Origin: Lichenostomus cassidix
Lineage: Eukaryota; Chordata; Aves; Passeriformes; Meliphagidae
Length of the DNA: 64,000 bases
Assembly: GCA_008360975.2 (NCBI GenBank)
Contig: CM039184.1
Location: 69,233,056 to 69,297,055, forward strand
Direction of reading: 5' to 3'
Part shown: positions 25,823-37,032 of the stretch, piece by piece
How positions within the stretch are numbered: position 1 is the stretch's first letter
Layout of the letters: every line of letters begins with the position of its first letter
Program-made: the position numbers and the translations under genes
The notes under the pieces: model-generated
What the model was told of the DNA's origin: nothing
Database searches by the model: none
Seen by the model: the letters and a program-made list of their open reading frames with translations, nothing else

Positions 25823-28639
25823 AAGGAAAGCTTCTTTTTTGTGGTGCTGTTTTTCTCCATAGAACTGGCATTACTTTTCCAGTCAGGGTACCAGCCCTAC
25901 CACATCACTAATAAATCTGAGTCCTAATGAGAAGAGTGGCTCCAATACCACATTGGTTTTTTCTTTTCTGTTTCCTCTTGTCATGTCAGTTCAGAGGATG
26001 CTTTATGTAGGTTTGAGGGGTTTTTTTGGGGGGGTGGGATTTTTGGCTTTGCTTCTTCCAGACTACAGCCACAAAGGCTCAAGAGCAAATAATAAACCTT
26101 TCAGACTAACCCTCTCAACCAAAAGGGGAAAAAAAAGTTTGGATTGTGTATATTTAAAATTATTTTTTAATTAGCCTTCATGAGTGCATATTACAAGTAA
26201 ATACAACCACAGTGCCATAGCTTCAAAGATAATATCACTAGTTCTTCAGTTTATGCAGGCCTGCTTAGGTCTTTATCTGTGATCCCACTATCCAAACAAA
26301 AGCTTAGCTTTCTTTTGCTGTCCTTATCTTGTTCGTCAGTTGATTGTTTGCTAAGTATCTCAGTGAACAAGACCCACATGAAAATGACTGTTCTTGTATA
26401 ATTTGTTTGGATCAGATTAAATTGGAAAGAAGGTAAAAGTGAGAGAGAAAGTAGAATGCACTTACAAATGAGTAGTGAAGGTCAAAACGAATTGCCAAAC
26501 ATCGTGCTTGGAGCTTTCTCTCCCTCTTGTCTGATTTTTCTGCATGCTTTGTGGGGAAAAGTAGCTACAGCAGCATGTCCAAAGGAAATTCTTTAGATCA
26601 TGTGAATTTGAAATGTCTCTTTTTATCATAACATAGGCAAATGTCTTGGGAAGAATAAAATAATCTAACACAGTTAAAGCTAACATAGTTCACTTCCTTT
26701 GTCACATTGTTGACTGCTGACAATTCCCCCAGTGCCTGCTATTACTTTTTGTTATACTCTGCATTTCTCAGCTGATTAATTTTAATTGCTGTATCAGTGC
26801 AAGTCTTCAAAATTGATCCTATGTTTTTTTCAAGAAGACTCAGAAGCCTGACTGGGATGTGATTTGGAAGTGAGACAGTAACCACGTTAAAGTTTTCTGT
26901 TGTTGTTCTCTTTTTGTATTGCAATAAAACCTGTTTGTGAGAGTTCGACTGGTTTTTTCAGAAGCAGTACTCTTATGACTTCATTTCAAGAAGATAAGAT
27001 AATCAAAGGATGCCTGGGGAATTAAAATCCTTGCAAGACATCATGACTTGCCAAAGGCACAGCAGGCCAACAGCATCAGGGCCAGAATTCCAGAGATCTG
27101 CTGTGCTTCAGCAGAATCTGCAAGCTGCTGTATATGCATCTTTCCACTTCTCACTCTCTCTTCCATTCCTCTTTACTTCACTCTCATGGATATAAATGCA
27201 GAGGGAAAAATACAATGATCTAGTCAACGCCCATTCATTCTACAAGCTGGATAATTTTGTAGAGGCATCCTTCTTCCATTCCCTCTGGCCTTTTTGTTAA
27301 TTATGACAGACTTTTTGATTTATAACCAAAGACCAAGCCACAACACCCCTCTGCAAACTTGTACTCTTTTGTAATATCTTTCAATGGTACATTTTCTGAT
27401 TTTTTTTTCTGGATTTGCCACTTTCAGTTTCCAGATGTTGATTCTTGTTAAGTATTTGTCTGAGAGATTAAAATACCTCAATTAAATGGATGATTTTAAA
27501 TGATCATAAGTTTCTTTTACATAAATTAAATAATTAGGATTTTATGTCATCCACACATCTTTATAGCTGTTTTCTGCACTTCTACCTTGCCAGTATTTTC
27601 TTTTGGCAAAATGAGTACCCAAACTTGGTACAATATCCTCCTCCTGCAGCAGTTTCAGAAAGACCATGTACATTTGCAGTATTTTCCTTGTGTTTGCCTA
27701 GTCCTCTGCTGACACATCTAGAGATTTTCCAGCCATGCCAGATTCAGTTCATTACTTACCATGATGGCTGAAAGTAGATAACCTGTACATGCCTCTGTCC
27801 ACGCAGCTTAGCTGGTCTCCCACTGCCACAAGATACCAATACTGCCTGAAGATTTGACCACCTCGTTTAACTGAATCCTCCATCCAGTTACCTTCCCTCC
27901 CATGCCTAACCTCACAGCTCCCTATGTCATCCTAATTCTTTCCTTGTCTGGGCCTTCACTGAAACCCACAAACTCCACAGACAATTTTGCTCCCTGCTGT
28001 GAACATGCCCAACAAGATGTGATCAGTGCTATCTGTAGGGAAATCATTGATATCAGAGACAGCTCAAAATGAGAAGCCCCAGCCATCACTGCTATGTGTT
28101 CCCAAAGCCTTACTCTGCTGGAAAGGAAAAGGTCAATGGGAAGTCAACAGAAGAGAAGAGGAAAGAAAAACCTGTAGCAGTTTTCTTTCAACAAGCTACT
28201 TAGTCTGAATTTGTATGCTATATATCCATATGCTTTTTAAAATTTGTAGGTCTGTCATGTTTCCCTTTTTTGCCCATCTCATGGAGGTATTCTCAGGCTT
28301 ATTTTGTTTGACATGTACTTTGTGATTCTCAGTTCACATGACTCAGTTCACAAACCATAAAGCAATACTTACTCATTGACAGTTTATACAAGATTAAAAC
28401 AGAAGTCCCCATACTCACAGTGTGATGAAATCATAAGAAAAATTAAACAGCCTTCAGTCCAAAAATCACCACCCTAAAGACTCTGAAAGGACCTACTCTG
28501 ACACCTCCAATACCCTGGTCATCTCTTTAGGACTTCAATACTTACCAGGGGGGTAGTTTCAGTAATAGCACTTCCTCTTTAAGAACTTAGAGTCAGTGGC
28601 ACTCTCCTTAACACTTCCAGGAGAAAAATGACAGCTTAT
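25823..28639. other. intergenic DNA with one G-run and one old repeat tail
   Basis: No gene recognised. A G/T tract at about 26015-26038 (GGGG, seven T, GGGGGGG, T, GGG) could form a G-quadruplex. An old retroposon tail lies at 27036-27107 (listed separately). The rest is ordinary AT-rich sequence with small chance frames. Confidence 0.5.
27036..27107 (+). mobile_element. ancient retroposon tail (MIR/L2-like)
   Basis: ATGACTTGCCAAAGGCACAG, CAGGCCAACAGCATCAGGGCC and AGAATTCCAGAGATCTGCTG follow the order of the well-known MIR/L2-type 3' region (TGACTTGCCCAAGGTCACAC, AGCAGGTCAGTGGCAGAGCC, AACCCAGGTCTCCTG). It represents the part of that consensus that would come after the piece preserved at 16331-16420. 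Strongly diverged. Confidence 0.45.
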
Positions 28640-28930
28640 ATCGTTATCCAAAATAATATGGCTCAAACTCGAACATTAATTGGATATTTTCTTCCTTGTT
28701 TACTATGACACTCATGCAGATTTCAAAATGTTGCCAGGTGGGCAACTCCTATAGGGAACATTGCCTCGTGGGAGAGTGTACAGTTCATCATATTGCAGCA
28801 GAGGACTAGTGAGTAAGAGCCTAATTTGCCTCGGTGTTAATCGACAGAAGGCTTGTTCTGACAGGTTTGTGTCACTGTGTCAACAGGAATGTTTATAACT
28901 GTGCTGGGAAAGTGAAGAGTTTGTTAGTGG
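28640..28930. promoter_or_regulatory. candidate conserved non-coding element left of the minisatellite
   Basis: The sequence is complex and balanced, and keeps CpGs in an otherwise CpG-poor flank: TATCGTTATCC, CTCGAACATTAATTGG, TTGCCTCGTGGG and GCCTCGGTGTTAATCGAC. It also has ATTAAT/TTAAT homeodomain-type cores. It abuts the 29086-29796 minisatellite, with a second candidate element on the other side. Conservation is inferred from appearance only, and no transcript is evident. Confidence 0.3.
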
Positions 28931-29085
28931 GACAACGTTACACGTGAATGCCAGCCAGGGTGGATCAAGTTTTGCCAATACATTTCTTCATGCAGACCAG
29001 GCTGTGGCCCTTTCATGCCAGCCTGGCTTTCTCAGTGGTGGTTTCATTAATCTGGTTTATGTCCCACAGCTCTGGCAGGACCGAG

Positions 29086-29796
29086 CCCAGCTCCAGCTCC
29101 AGCTCCAGCTCCAGCTCCAGCTCCAGCTCCAGCCCTGGCTGCAGCCCCTGTCCCAGCTCCAGCCCCAGCTCCAACCCCAGACCCAGCCCTGGCTCCAGCT
29201 CCAGCCTTGTCCCAGCTCCAGCTCCAGCGGCAGCTCCAGCCCCAGTCCCAACTCCAGCTCCTGACCCAGCCTCAATTCCAGCAGCAGTTCCAGATCCAGC
29301 TCCAGCCCCAGACCTTGCCCCAGCTCCAGTTCCAGCTCCAGCTCCAGCTCCAACCCCTGCCCCAGCCCTAGCCCCAACTCCAGCCCTAACTCCAGCAGCA
29401 GTTCCAGTCCAGCTCCAGTCCAGCTCCAGCCCCAACTCCAGCCCCAACTCCAGCTCCAAATCCAGCCCCAACTCCAGTCCAACTCCAGCCCAACTCCAGC
29501 CCAACTCCAGCCCCAGCTCCAGTCCAGCTCCAGCCCAGCTCCAGCCCAGCTCCAGCCCAGCTCCAGCCCCAGCTCCAGCCCCAGCTCCAGCCCAGCTCCA
29601 ACCCCAACTCCAGCCCCAACTCCAGCCCCAACTCCAGCCCAGCTCCAGCCCCAGCTCCAGCCCAGCTCCAGCCCCAACTCCAGCCCCAACTCCAGCCCCA
29701 ACTCCAGCCCCAGCTCCAGCCCAGCTCCAGCCCAGCTCCAGCCCCAACTCCAGCCCCAACTCCAGCCCAACTCCAGCCCAGCTCCAGCCCAGCCCC
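29086..29796. repeat. CCAGCT/CCAGCC minisatellite, about 0.7 kb
   Basis: A tandem array built on CCAGCT, CCAGCC and CCAACT hexamers, tightest at 29086-29133 (pure CCAGCT-type) and in longer mixed CCAGCCCAGCT / CCAGCCCCAACT units from about 29400 to 29796. The + strand is almost a pure C/A/T-rich run with isolated G; the - strand is GGAGCTGGGGCTGG-like and so has regularly spaced G runs. Because a hexamer is a multiple of three, every frame stays open. That explains the 324-codon + frame (Pro/Ala/Ser-rich) and the 278- and 282-codon - frames (Gly/Leu/Glu/Trp-rich). I do not call these genes: they have no non-repeat domain or splice context. Confidence 0.92.
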
Positions 29797-30016
29797 GCGC
29801 ACTGGCCTCGGCCCCAGGAATCTGGAGAACCGGCGGTACCAAATGGCAAAGCTTCCTCTGACCCCCAAACCGATCATTATTCACTTGAAAGGCAGACTTG
29901 CACAAACAAATATTTTGTGTAGCTGTTATGATTATTGTCAGGATCTGTCCCCATTGTTCAGGCGCAGGAATTCCTTTGGTCTCATAAATACTGAGCCCGG
30001 CCCTCCCCTCCCCCCT

Positions 30017-30190
30017 TTAACTGTCAGATAATTACACAGTTGGCTTTAGAGTTTAACTTGTCAAAGGAGTTTCATTACTTTGTTCCTTTTGGGCAGCTTC
30101 CACTATTGTGCTTTCTGAACACTAAACAGAACCTATATTAACTGTCAGTTAATTACACACCGTTTTTCTTCAGTATTTACCAGTCAAAGG
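30017..30190 (+). promoter_or_regulatory. tandemly repeated TALE/homeodomain plus TCF-like module
   Basis: Module 1 is AACTGTCAGATAATTACACA at 30019-30038, then TCAAAGG at 30061-30067. Module 2 is AACTGTCAGTTAATTACACA at 30140-30159, then TCAAAGG at 30184-30190. The 20-base motifs differ at one base and lie 121 bp apart; the TCAAAGG sites lie 123 bp apart. CTGTCA is the reverse complement of the MEIS/TGIF word TGACAG, TAATTA is a homeodomain core, and TCAAAGG is the reverse of the TCF/LEF-like CCTTTGA. The match and spacing are directly visible; factor identity is inference. Confidence 0.6.
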
Positions 30191-30702
30191 GGCAGGTAGG
30201 CTGCAATCCTATCATCTCAATCACTGTCTCTGCTCACAAAAGAATCAATAAAGATGAGTCACTTAGTGTCACCCAGTGTCTGATACTCAAAGCCACCCAT
30301 TCCTAATTGCCTTTAGAGATGGATGATAATACAAACTTTGAAGTGATAATCAGCCTAATGAGTGGCCTTGCTGAGAGGGTAGATCATGTGTCAGAACAGT
30401 TTGCAGATGCTTACAGGCAAACAAAGCCAGCTTTCCTTTTAGACCTGAGAGGACCATGGCAAGTCTGGTACCCAGAGCCCTGCACAAAGGCAGAGACTGG
30501 AGCACAGCAGGACGCTGCAGCCTGCTGATCACAACTGACTCCATCCATCTTGCTCTTTGCCTTTAATCAGCACCGTCAGAACAAGTCCTCCAGATCTCTG
30601 CATGTTTATGCTGGATGTTTAGGCAATAACTGTGTAAAAGATAAATTCTCTGATTCTGAGTCATTGGATTTAAATAATAGCGATTGGACTTGATAGGTAA
30701 TG

Positions 30703-30717
30703 GCCGGGGATCCCGGC
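30703..30717. repeat. GC hairpin GCCGGG-GAT-CCCGGC
   Basis: A perfect 6-bp GC-only inverted repeat with a three-base centre, containing two CpGs, in surrounding AT-rich DNA of the candidate enhancer. Function unknown. Confidence 0.6.
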
Positions 30718-31250
30718 TAAAACTACTGAGTAAATGTAATTAAATACAATCGGGTGCAGTCAGCCAGGCAGAGCCAGAGACCATAAAAGGCTCATTCAGA
30801 CAGCAATGAAAACAAACAACGTCAGCAACAAAAACAAAACCAGTGTTTGGTTTGCTAATAAGAGCATGATCTGAGGCCTGATCTACACTCAATTTTTGCA
30901 CCCAGCAATTTGACCAAATCAATAATTTGCAAAAAGCCAGCAACAAACAAACAAACAAAAAGACAAATTAAATTGCTATAATCCCTCGATCTGGATGCAG
31001 TTATATTATCATAAAGACATTTTCTTTTTAAAATAGTTAAGCTGTCATAAATTCACTCAAGTGTGAACAAATAGGCTATGACCGTGTTTGTGCTAATATG
31101 ACTGTCTCAATATAAAAGAGTCGCTTTGATTTAACAATCCTTTACTAATTTAGCTAAATTTTGACAAGGCCTGACCATGGACATTGCTTCAAAATCCTCT
31201 CACAAAGACTGGGAATCTGTGGGATTACACCAATTTGATTTCAAAGTATA

Positions 31251-33419
31251 AATTAAATATATGTGAATACATATATGTGGATGGATTAATGTGTTTAACA
31301 ATTTGGATGTAATAATTTAGAACTATTTTGCAGGCAAATTTGTATTCAATCTCTTGGTGAAAGGTGGTGAAAAAGCTGAACAAGTGGGTTCAGGATTTAC
31401 ACTGTTTTAATAAGAAGCTGTCAGGTTTTAGTGTTTTGTAGTCAACTATTTTGCTTGTAAAACCTGTCATGCAAATAAGAAATTAATGCAATAAACCAAA
31501 TGAGAAACAGAAATTTTCATAAAAGTAAGCCAACCCTTTGAAATTAAAAGCAAGATTATTGCTGCCTTTTCAAAAACTACAGAATGAGGCCTCTTTCAGA
31601 TAAAACCAATAATATATTCATATTTTCACTAGCTTAACATCTGCCTGGCTTTCTTTCTTCAAGTCAGTGAGAAAAGTACTGTCTTTTGGATCTGAAAGCA
31701 CAGAAAAAATGGCCTTTTACTTTGTGTAGTTCATGTATGAATATAACAGATGTGCCTGTGGAAAGGTTTTAGAGTTTTCTGATTTGAAGTTTTGTGAGTC
31801 CACATTCTCCAGTAAGTGACATCTGATAATACTGGCTGCAGGCCAATATGAAAACCTACATCTCCAAGCTCTCTGCTATAACTAGCATCAGTAATTATCT
31901 CCACCTAGCACTATTTGAAACTTGAATTCACCAGAACGACTTCGTTTATTTCTTTTGCTCGAGAATATGAGCAAGAAAATACTTTGCTGAATGAGAAAGT
32001 GGGCTTTAGAGGCACGTGCCCACCAGTGCTCACAAGCTGCCAGTGATCACACAGGTTATCTGAGGTTCCCGAATTCACAGAGCTGGAAACACGAGTGTCT
32101 GCCAGCACCCTGCTCTGTCTTGTGGTGGTGAAACAAACTCAGCTCTGCTGAGCTCCCTCGGCGGCAGCTGTGAATAACACAAGAGTTTTCCATGCATTGA
32201 GGCTGTGCTTGTTCCCTACAGACCGACAGCCCCTTCAGCTCTGCACACAAAGCACCCCGGAGAACCTGACTTCTCTAACAATGCTACCTCAGAACTTCTG
32301 GGAAGTGGTTTTGAGCTGTGGAGGAACCTCATGTTCCTTCTTATCTGGGGAATCAGCTGGGAAAGACCACCCTGCCCATACTAAAGTAATATTCTTCTCC
32401 AAGGCAAATTCTAATCCACAGTTATATTTCTCCTACAGAAAATATTCCTTAAAAATCCTCTTAACTTACACATTTGTAGTTCATTTGATTCAAGTTAATT
32501 GTTAAGCAATAAAGTTACTAAACCTGTTTTTTAAAATCACTGTATAACCCCACATGGATATGCATTGGACTATATATACACCATAATTACATAGTAATTT
32601 AGTTCTATGCAAATATATTCAGAAGCAAGGTAGTCTAAAAATACCCTTTCAAGCACAAAATATTGCTATCATTACATATCACTTGTAATCACATTCAAAA
32701 TCTCCATTTGAGCTCTAAAATGTGTTGGACAAAGGGAAAACTTACCTGTAGTCAGATCTATAGCACTGAAGTTGACAATTTCTGATAAGTTAATGGAAAT
32801 GTGATGACATATGAATTACAGTTGCAAGTTTAAGTCTGTATGTTGCAAGTAAGTATGAATTGGAAAGAAAAGGACAATGAATTGAATGAATGGGTTCGGT
32901 GATGAATGATAGCTGATACCCAGTCAAGTAATCTTGATTCAAAATTTGTATTATAAGCAGAGAAGTTAAAATTCACATGACATGATACACTGCAAGGAAT
33001 TTCCTATTTTTTTTAAACAAAAAAATGGGACTTCTAATGTATCTTTGAAATCCACTCAGTTGATACTAACCTTAGAATATGAATTTAGTGTTATTTTATT
33101 ATCTCATATTTGTATTATAGCATCTCATAGTCATAAAGAAGAGGGCTTTGATGCTCAGCTCTGTACAGGTAACAACCAAATAATCTATGTCCAAAAGACT
33201 TCCCTAGACATAAAGCCCTAAGAAAAAGAATTTCAGAGTGTGTGTGTGTGTGTGTGTGCTAAATTTGAGAACCTTAAATGTATCTGGTTATCAGAGGATT
33301 TTTAACTTCACATGTTCTAAAAATATCTCAAATTAAATGCCCAAAAACAAGGACAGCCATAATCACTAGTTATCTTTAAAATCCCCAGGTATGGTTTCTG
33401 TCTCAGCCCATGTCACTCT
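31251..33419. other. AT-rich intergenic DNA
   Basis: No gene, RNA or recognisable transposon. A (TG)n microsatellite lies at 33238-33258. The chance frames are short and unlike known proteins. Confidence 0.5.
33238..33258. repeat. (TG)n microsatellite
   Basis: An uninterrupted alternating GTGTG run of 21 bases. It is probably polymorphic in length. Confidence 0.95.
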
Positions 33420-33800
33420 TCCATGGGGTCATTGCTGGAGAAGGGAGTCCTAACCTCGCCGTTGCCTCTGGCTATGCACTCTCTCTGCATTAAATATGCT
33501 GGCACTCGTGCTCGTGAGCAAGCCAATCTGATGGAAACATAAGCCTCCAGAAAATGCAAGGCGATCTGCTTGACTGGGCAGCCACACAAGTGGTAATGAC
33601 AGCACACGGGCACAGGCTGCCAGGGCCGGCCACAGGCAGGACGGCTCTGTCAGCACCGTTCCGGACCTGCATTACCTGGAGAGACCATGTAACTGCATCC
33701 CGAGTCTGTGCGCGTCTGCCTCTTGTGCGGGGTAAGCAAGCTGCTGGGGCTTTGCCAAAAGGCAGGCAAAGAAATGGAAACGGCACAATAAATATTGACC
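33420..33800. promoter_or_regulatory. candidate regulatory element, CpG-retaining island in AT-rich flank
   Basis: This block is clearly GC- and CpG-richer than its surroundings (AACCTCGCCG, GGGCCGGCC, CCGTTCCGGACC, TGCGCGTCTGCC, TGTGCGGGG) yet has no promoter-type GC boxes. It includes CACAAGTGGTAATGAC (near 33586), combining an NKX2-type AAGTG word and a TAAT core. Frames of up to 98 codons across it are short and resemble nothing. A distal enhancer or an unannotated non-coding promoter are both possible. Confidence 0.3.
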
Positions 33801-35149
33801 TTTAATAAAATAGATACTTTAACTTCTTGTTGGAGTGAGGGGGAAAGCGAAAAAAGAAATTAAGTATGCTCTTTTGGTTTGCATATTGAGGTTTCCGGTG
33901 ATTGTGAATTTAAACTAGCATCTCCAAGAGTTTTTGCAAACTAGTAGCTCTAAGTGTTTCACAAGTACCTACAAAATTCCATAAATCCTTCCATGAGGCA
34001 GCAAAACATACCAGGAGCTAGTCACCTGTTAGTGGAAGGCAAGTACATCTTGAGGAAAACGCAGCAGGGGTAGTAAAATCTAGCACCACTATAAATAATG
34101 GAAACCACAGGAAGAAATGAAGGTAGTTAAATAGCTACTGGAGATGAAATTTAGCCAAGACATGATGGTGTAAAATCCTTTTTCCAGTCTTGATCCTGTT
34201 AAAAAGTGCCATGAAACTGGTAATGACAAAAAGGAATGGGAGACCCCTTTTGTCTCATCTGAGATGTACCTCTGGACTAAGAAGCTTGCTTTTAAAATGG
34301 GTAGCTTTGTATTTATTCCCTCTGAGCCAGTGTAAACTTTACCCATTTATTTTTATTGGACCAGATCTTGAGTGTGTTACCGAATAAATTACCAAACCCA
34401 CTTCCTACTTTTCTTGGAAATGTCTCCATACCCCATATTCATTCAGTTCAGCTCTTCCCTGAGCTGCAACCCTGTCCAATCTTACAAACTACTAGGACAG
34501 GAAAGAACTGTAACTCTGGAATGCTGCAACACATTTGGAACATTTTCTTTAACACATGCTGTATGGCAGCAGGATTTTGAGCAGATAAACTCTGTAGCAA
34601 AAGTCACACACAGAAAATCAAATGCAGCTTTTGCAAAGTATTTTTTTATTTTTTAAAAAACCCCAGTATATGATCACTGTTATGCTAAGATGCAGCCTGA
34701 TTCAGCACTGGGCTGTATTGCCTTCCCTCCCATTGACTTCAAAATGAATAAGCTCAGCCTGGGTATTTGAGAATTCATTGCTGTGAAGACATATTCTGGC
34801 AGGTCAACACAAGCATTATTCATAGGCCTCAATTCAGTCTGTCATCTGAAATGAAAGAGAGCCTTTCTTTAAAAAGCTAAAATCCATCTTTAATTTGTTA
34901 TCCTAGTAACTGTATCAAAAACTGTTATAAAACAAATATTAAAAATGAGAGCAAGCTGATGAGCAATTGAAACACAGTAAAATAGATCTGGAAGTGCTGC
35001 AGAGCTACCAAATCCTTGCTCCAGCTATTGCAGACAACCAGTTCATATAACCTTTTTTCATAAATACATCAAGAACTTTCTTAAAAGCAGCTAGTTTTAT
35101 TTATTCATTTACTGCAATTGTATTGTTATTTGTATTTCTTCCAATTTGA
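33801..35149. other. intergenic DNA, no gene recognised
   Basis: Ordinary sequence with no supportable gene. A degraded old-repeat word CCCATTGACTTCAAAATG lies at about 34730-34747, preceded by GCCTGATTCAGCACTGGGC (listed separately). Confidence 0.5.
34693..34748. repeat. degraded ancient amniote repeat fragment
   Basis: GCCTGATTCAGCACTGGGC and CTCCCATTGACTTCAAAATG recall the same old repeat family as 17592-17660 and 23696-23742. Short and diverged. Confidence 0.35.
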
Positions 35150-35260
35150 GTTACAGATTCATAGATTATATGCCAGAGTGGACCACTGTGATCATCAAAT
35201 CTGACCTCCATAATCTGCAGAATTGCCCTGAATTCATTTAAGAAGCCAGTGGTTTTGCAG
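35150..35260 (-). mobile_element. ancient CR1 LINE 3'-end fragment, minus strand
   Basis: TTACAGATTCATAGATTATA, then CCAGAGTGGACCACTGTGAT and CATCAAATCTGACCTCCATA, match in order the reverse complement of an old archosaur/turtle CR1 3' end (ATTCATAGAT, then AGGGACCACTGTGATCATC and AGTCTGACCTCC). It is more diverged than the CR1 at 41495-41796, which fits an insertion that predates modern birds. Confidence 0.6.
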
Positions 35261-37032
35261 CCAGGAGTTTATTAGGGAAAGGGCACAAGAGCCATGGTAT
35301 CAGTGTTGACTGATGGGATTAATCAGCTCATGTTAACACACTGATTATCATATAGTAAAGGGAAATGTTTCAAAAGAGTACTTCAGTCTGAAACATAAAG
35401 CAAAATCATTTGGACTTCCAGAGAGGTCATGGTTGAAATATCACAAAACTCTCTTTACTCAAAGCAGATGTTTATTAAGATTAATTTAGTGTGAAAAATG
35501 AACCAGAATGCATATAAAAGACAATGCCTGCTCAATTATGTAATAGGACACCTCCTCATTATATTGTGTTCAATGAAGATGATGGTATTTTCCTTGGGGA
35601 TGTATAACTACAGTTTGCCAAAGTCCCTCTCCCTCATTTTAGATTAAATATCAGACTGCAGAGCATGAAGCCAAGCGAACAGAAACAAGAGAACTCAAAT
35701 AAACATAATTTAAATGAAAAAGAAAAGGCCTGTTAAGCATGTTTTCTAAGTAAATGTGTTCAAAATAGAAAGTTACAGTGATGCCAGGATACAGATACAG
35801 AGAAAAATCACCAGAATTTAACATAAGCAAAAATACCTCTTTCCTACATTTGCACTTGTATTGAAATGAAATGCAATCTGCAAGTGTAAATATTCACAGA
35901 ACTTTTCACAGAACTGGAACAACTTCTCTTTCTTGCCACCTTTTCCCTTTTTTCCCCTGTCTCTTTCTGTGAGCTCCCTCCAGTGTTCTCAAGGAAGTAT
36001 TGAATCATTTCATTTTGGTATATTCCATTTTTATCACAGGAAGCACCAGGATAAGAAAGATTATATTTGTCTAATCTCCAGGGATGCCCAGGCTGGGCTA
36101 AAGGTCTAGTCTAAACCTGACTGTGAAAACAGACACTGCAAGAAGAAGATGCACCTCACCCACCACAGATGTCCCTCAGAATGAACGGCACAAAAGGGCT
36201 GCTGGCTGTAGAGGCGACTAGAGAAAGAGCTGAGACTGTATAGCAACTTTTAGATTATTTGGAGTTATGGAGTATCATTTCTTTGTTTATTTTCTCCTAG
36301 GGACTAACAAGAAGGATTTCTGCTCAAAACTGGAGGTTCATCAGTTGAAAAAGACATAACGACCAAGAAAGCCAGGTGGCTGACTCTCAGTCATCAACAT
36401 GAGAAAAACCAGGTTGGCTCTAAGAGTCTGTCAGGTAAGGTACATTCCATATTGCAATAATAATGCCTTTGTACAAGTCTAAGCTGAAAAGGGATATGAT
36501 TACACTTTGGCAGAAACCATCCAGGGCACTGAATCCAGTACGTTGTGGACATGCCAGTCTGCTTGGAGCCAGCTCAGGGATCTCTATACAGAGCTGCTAT
36601 GCAGGATACAAACCTGCCAAAAGTGCTCTAACACCTATTTACATCTAGTTTAACTCCTGCTTCTACCAAGATAAACAAAAATAGAGCCAAACACTATTTT
36701 TTCTATTTATTTCTATGCCTCTTCCACTGGCTTTGTGGAGTTACTAAACAAATGAGGACAAAATTATTCTCTGTAAGGCTACTCTGCCTGGTTTATTTCT
36801 GCTGGTTTGTTTTTTAGTGTTTGTTCACTGACAATAAATCTGAGCTGGGGCTGTTGCAGAACCTTGCTACCCTTTCTTCCACAAGCTATTTGTTCCCATC
36901 CCTTCCCTCGTATCCACACCCATAGTAGTGCTTTGGGCACCTGAGCCATGAAAAGGGTCAGGGAGCTTAGTTGTAATAAAACTAGGCAAATATTGTGAGA
37001 ACATACAGAAGCTTAAAGTCATAAGTAATAGA

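Larger units (their letters stand above)
29820..31250. promoter_or_regulatory. candidate developmental enhancer / conserved non-coding cluster
   Basis: About 1.4 kb of complex sequence rich in developmental transcription-factor words. It includes two AACTGTCAGwTAATTACACA motifs (30019-30038 and 30140-30159), each followed by TCAAAGG (30061-30067 and 30184-30190). It also has an AP-1-type TGAGTCA near 30255, a perfect CArG box CCATAAAAGG (30781-30790), a CpG-containing hairpin GCCGGG-GAT-CCCGGC (30703-30717) and further TAATTA/TTTGAT words. An (AAAC)n run lies at about 30943-30960. No open frame of note exists. By synteny the nearest developmental gene would be MSX1, off the left of the window. 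Enhancer status is inference; conservation was not measured. Confidence 0.4.

Noticed and set aside
28944..29922. Pro/Ala/Ser-rich 324-codon and Gly/Leu/Trp-rich 278- and 282-codon open frames
   Set aside because: They are translations of the CCAGCT-type tandem array on both strands; no non-repeat domain, start context or splice evidence.
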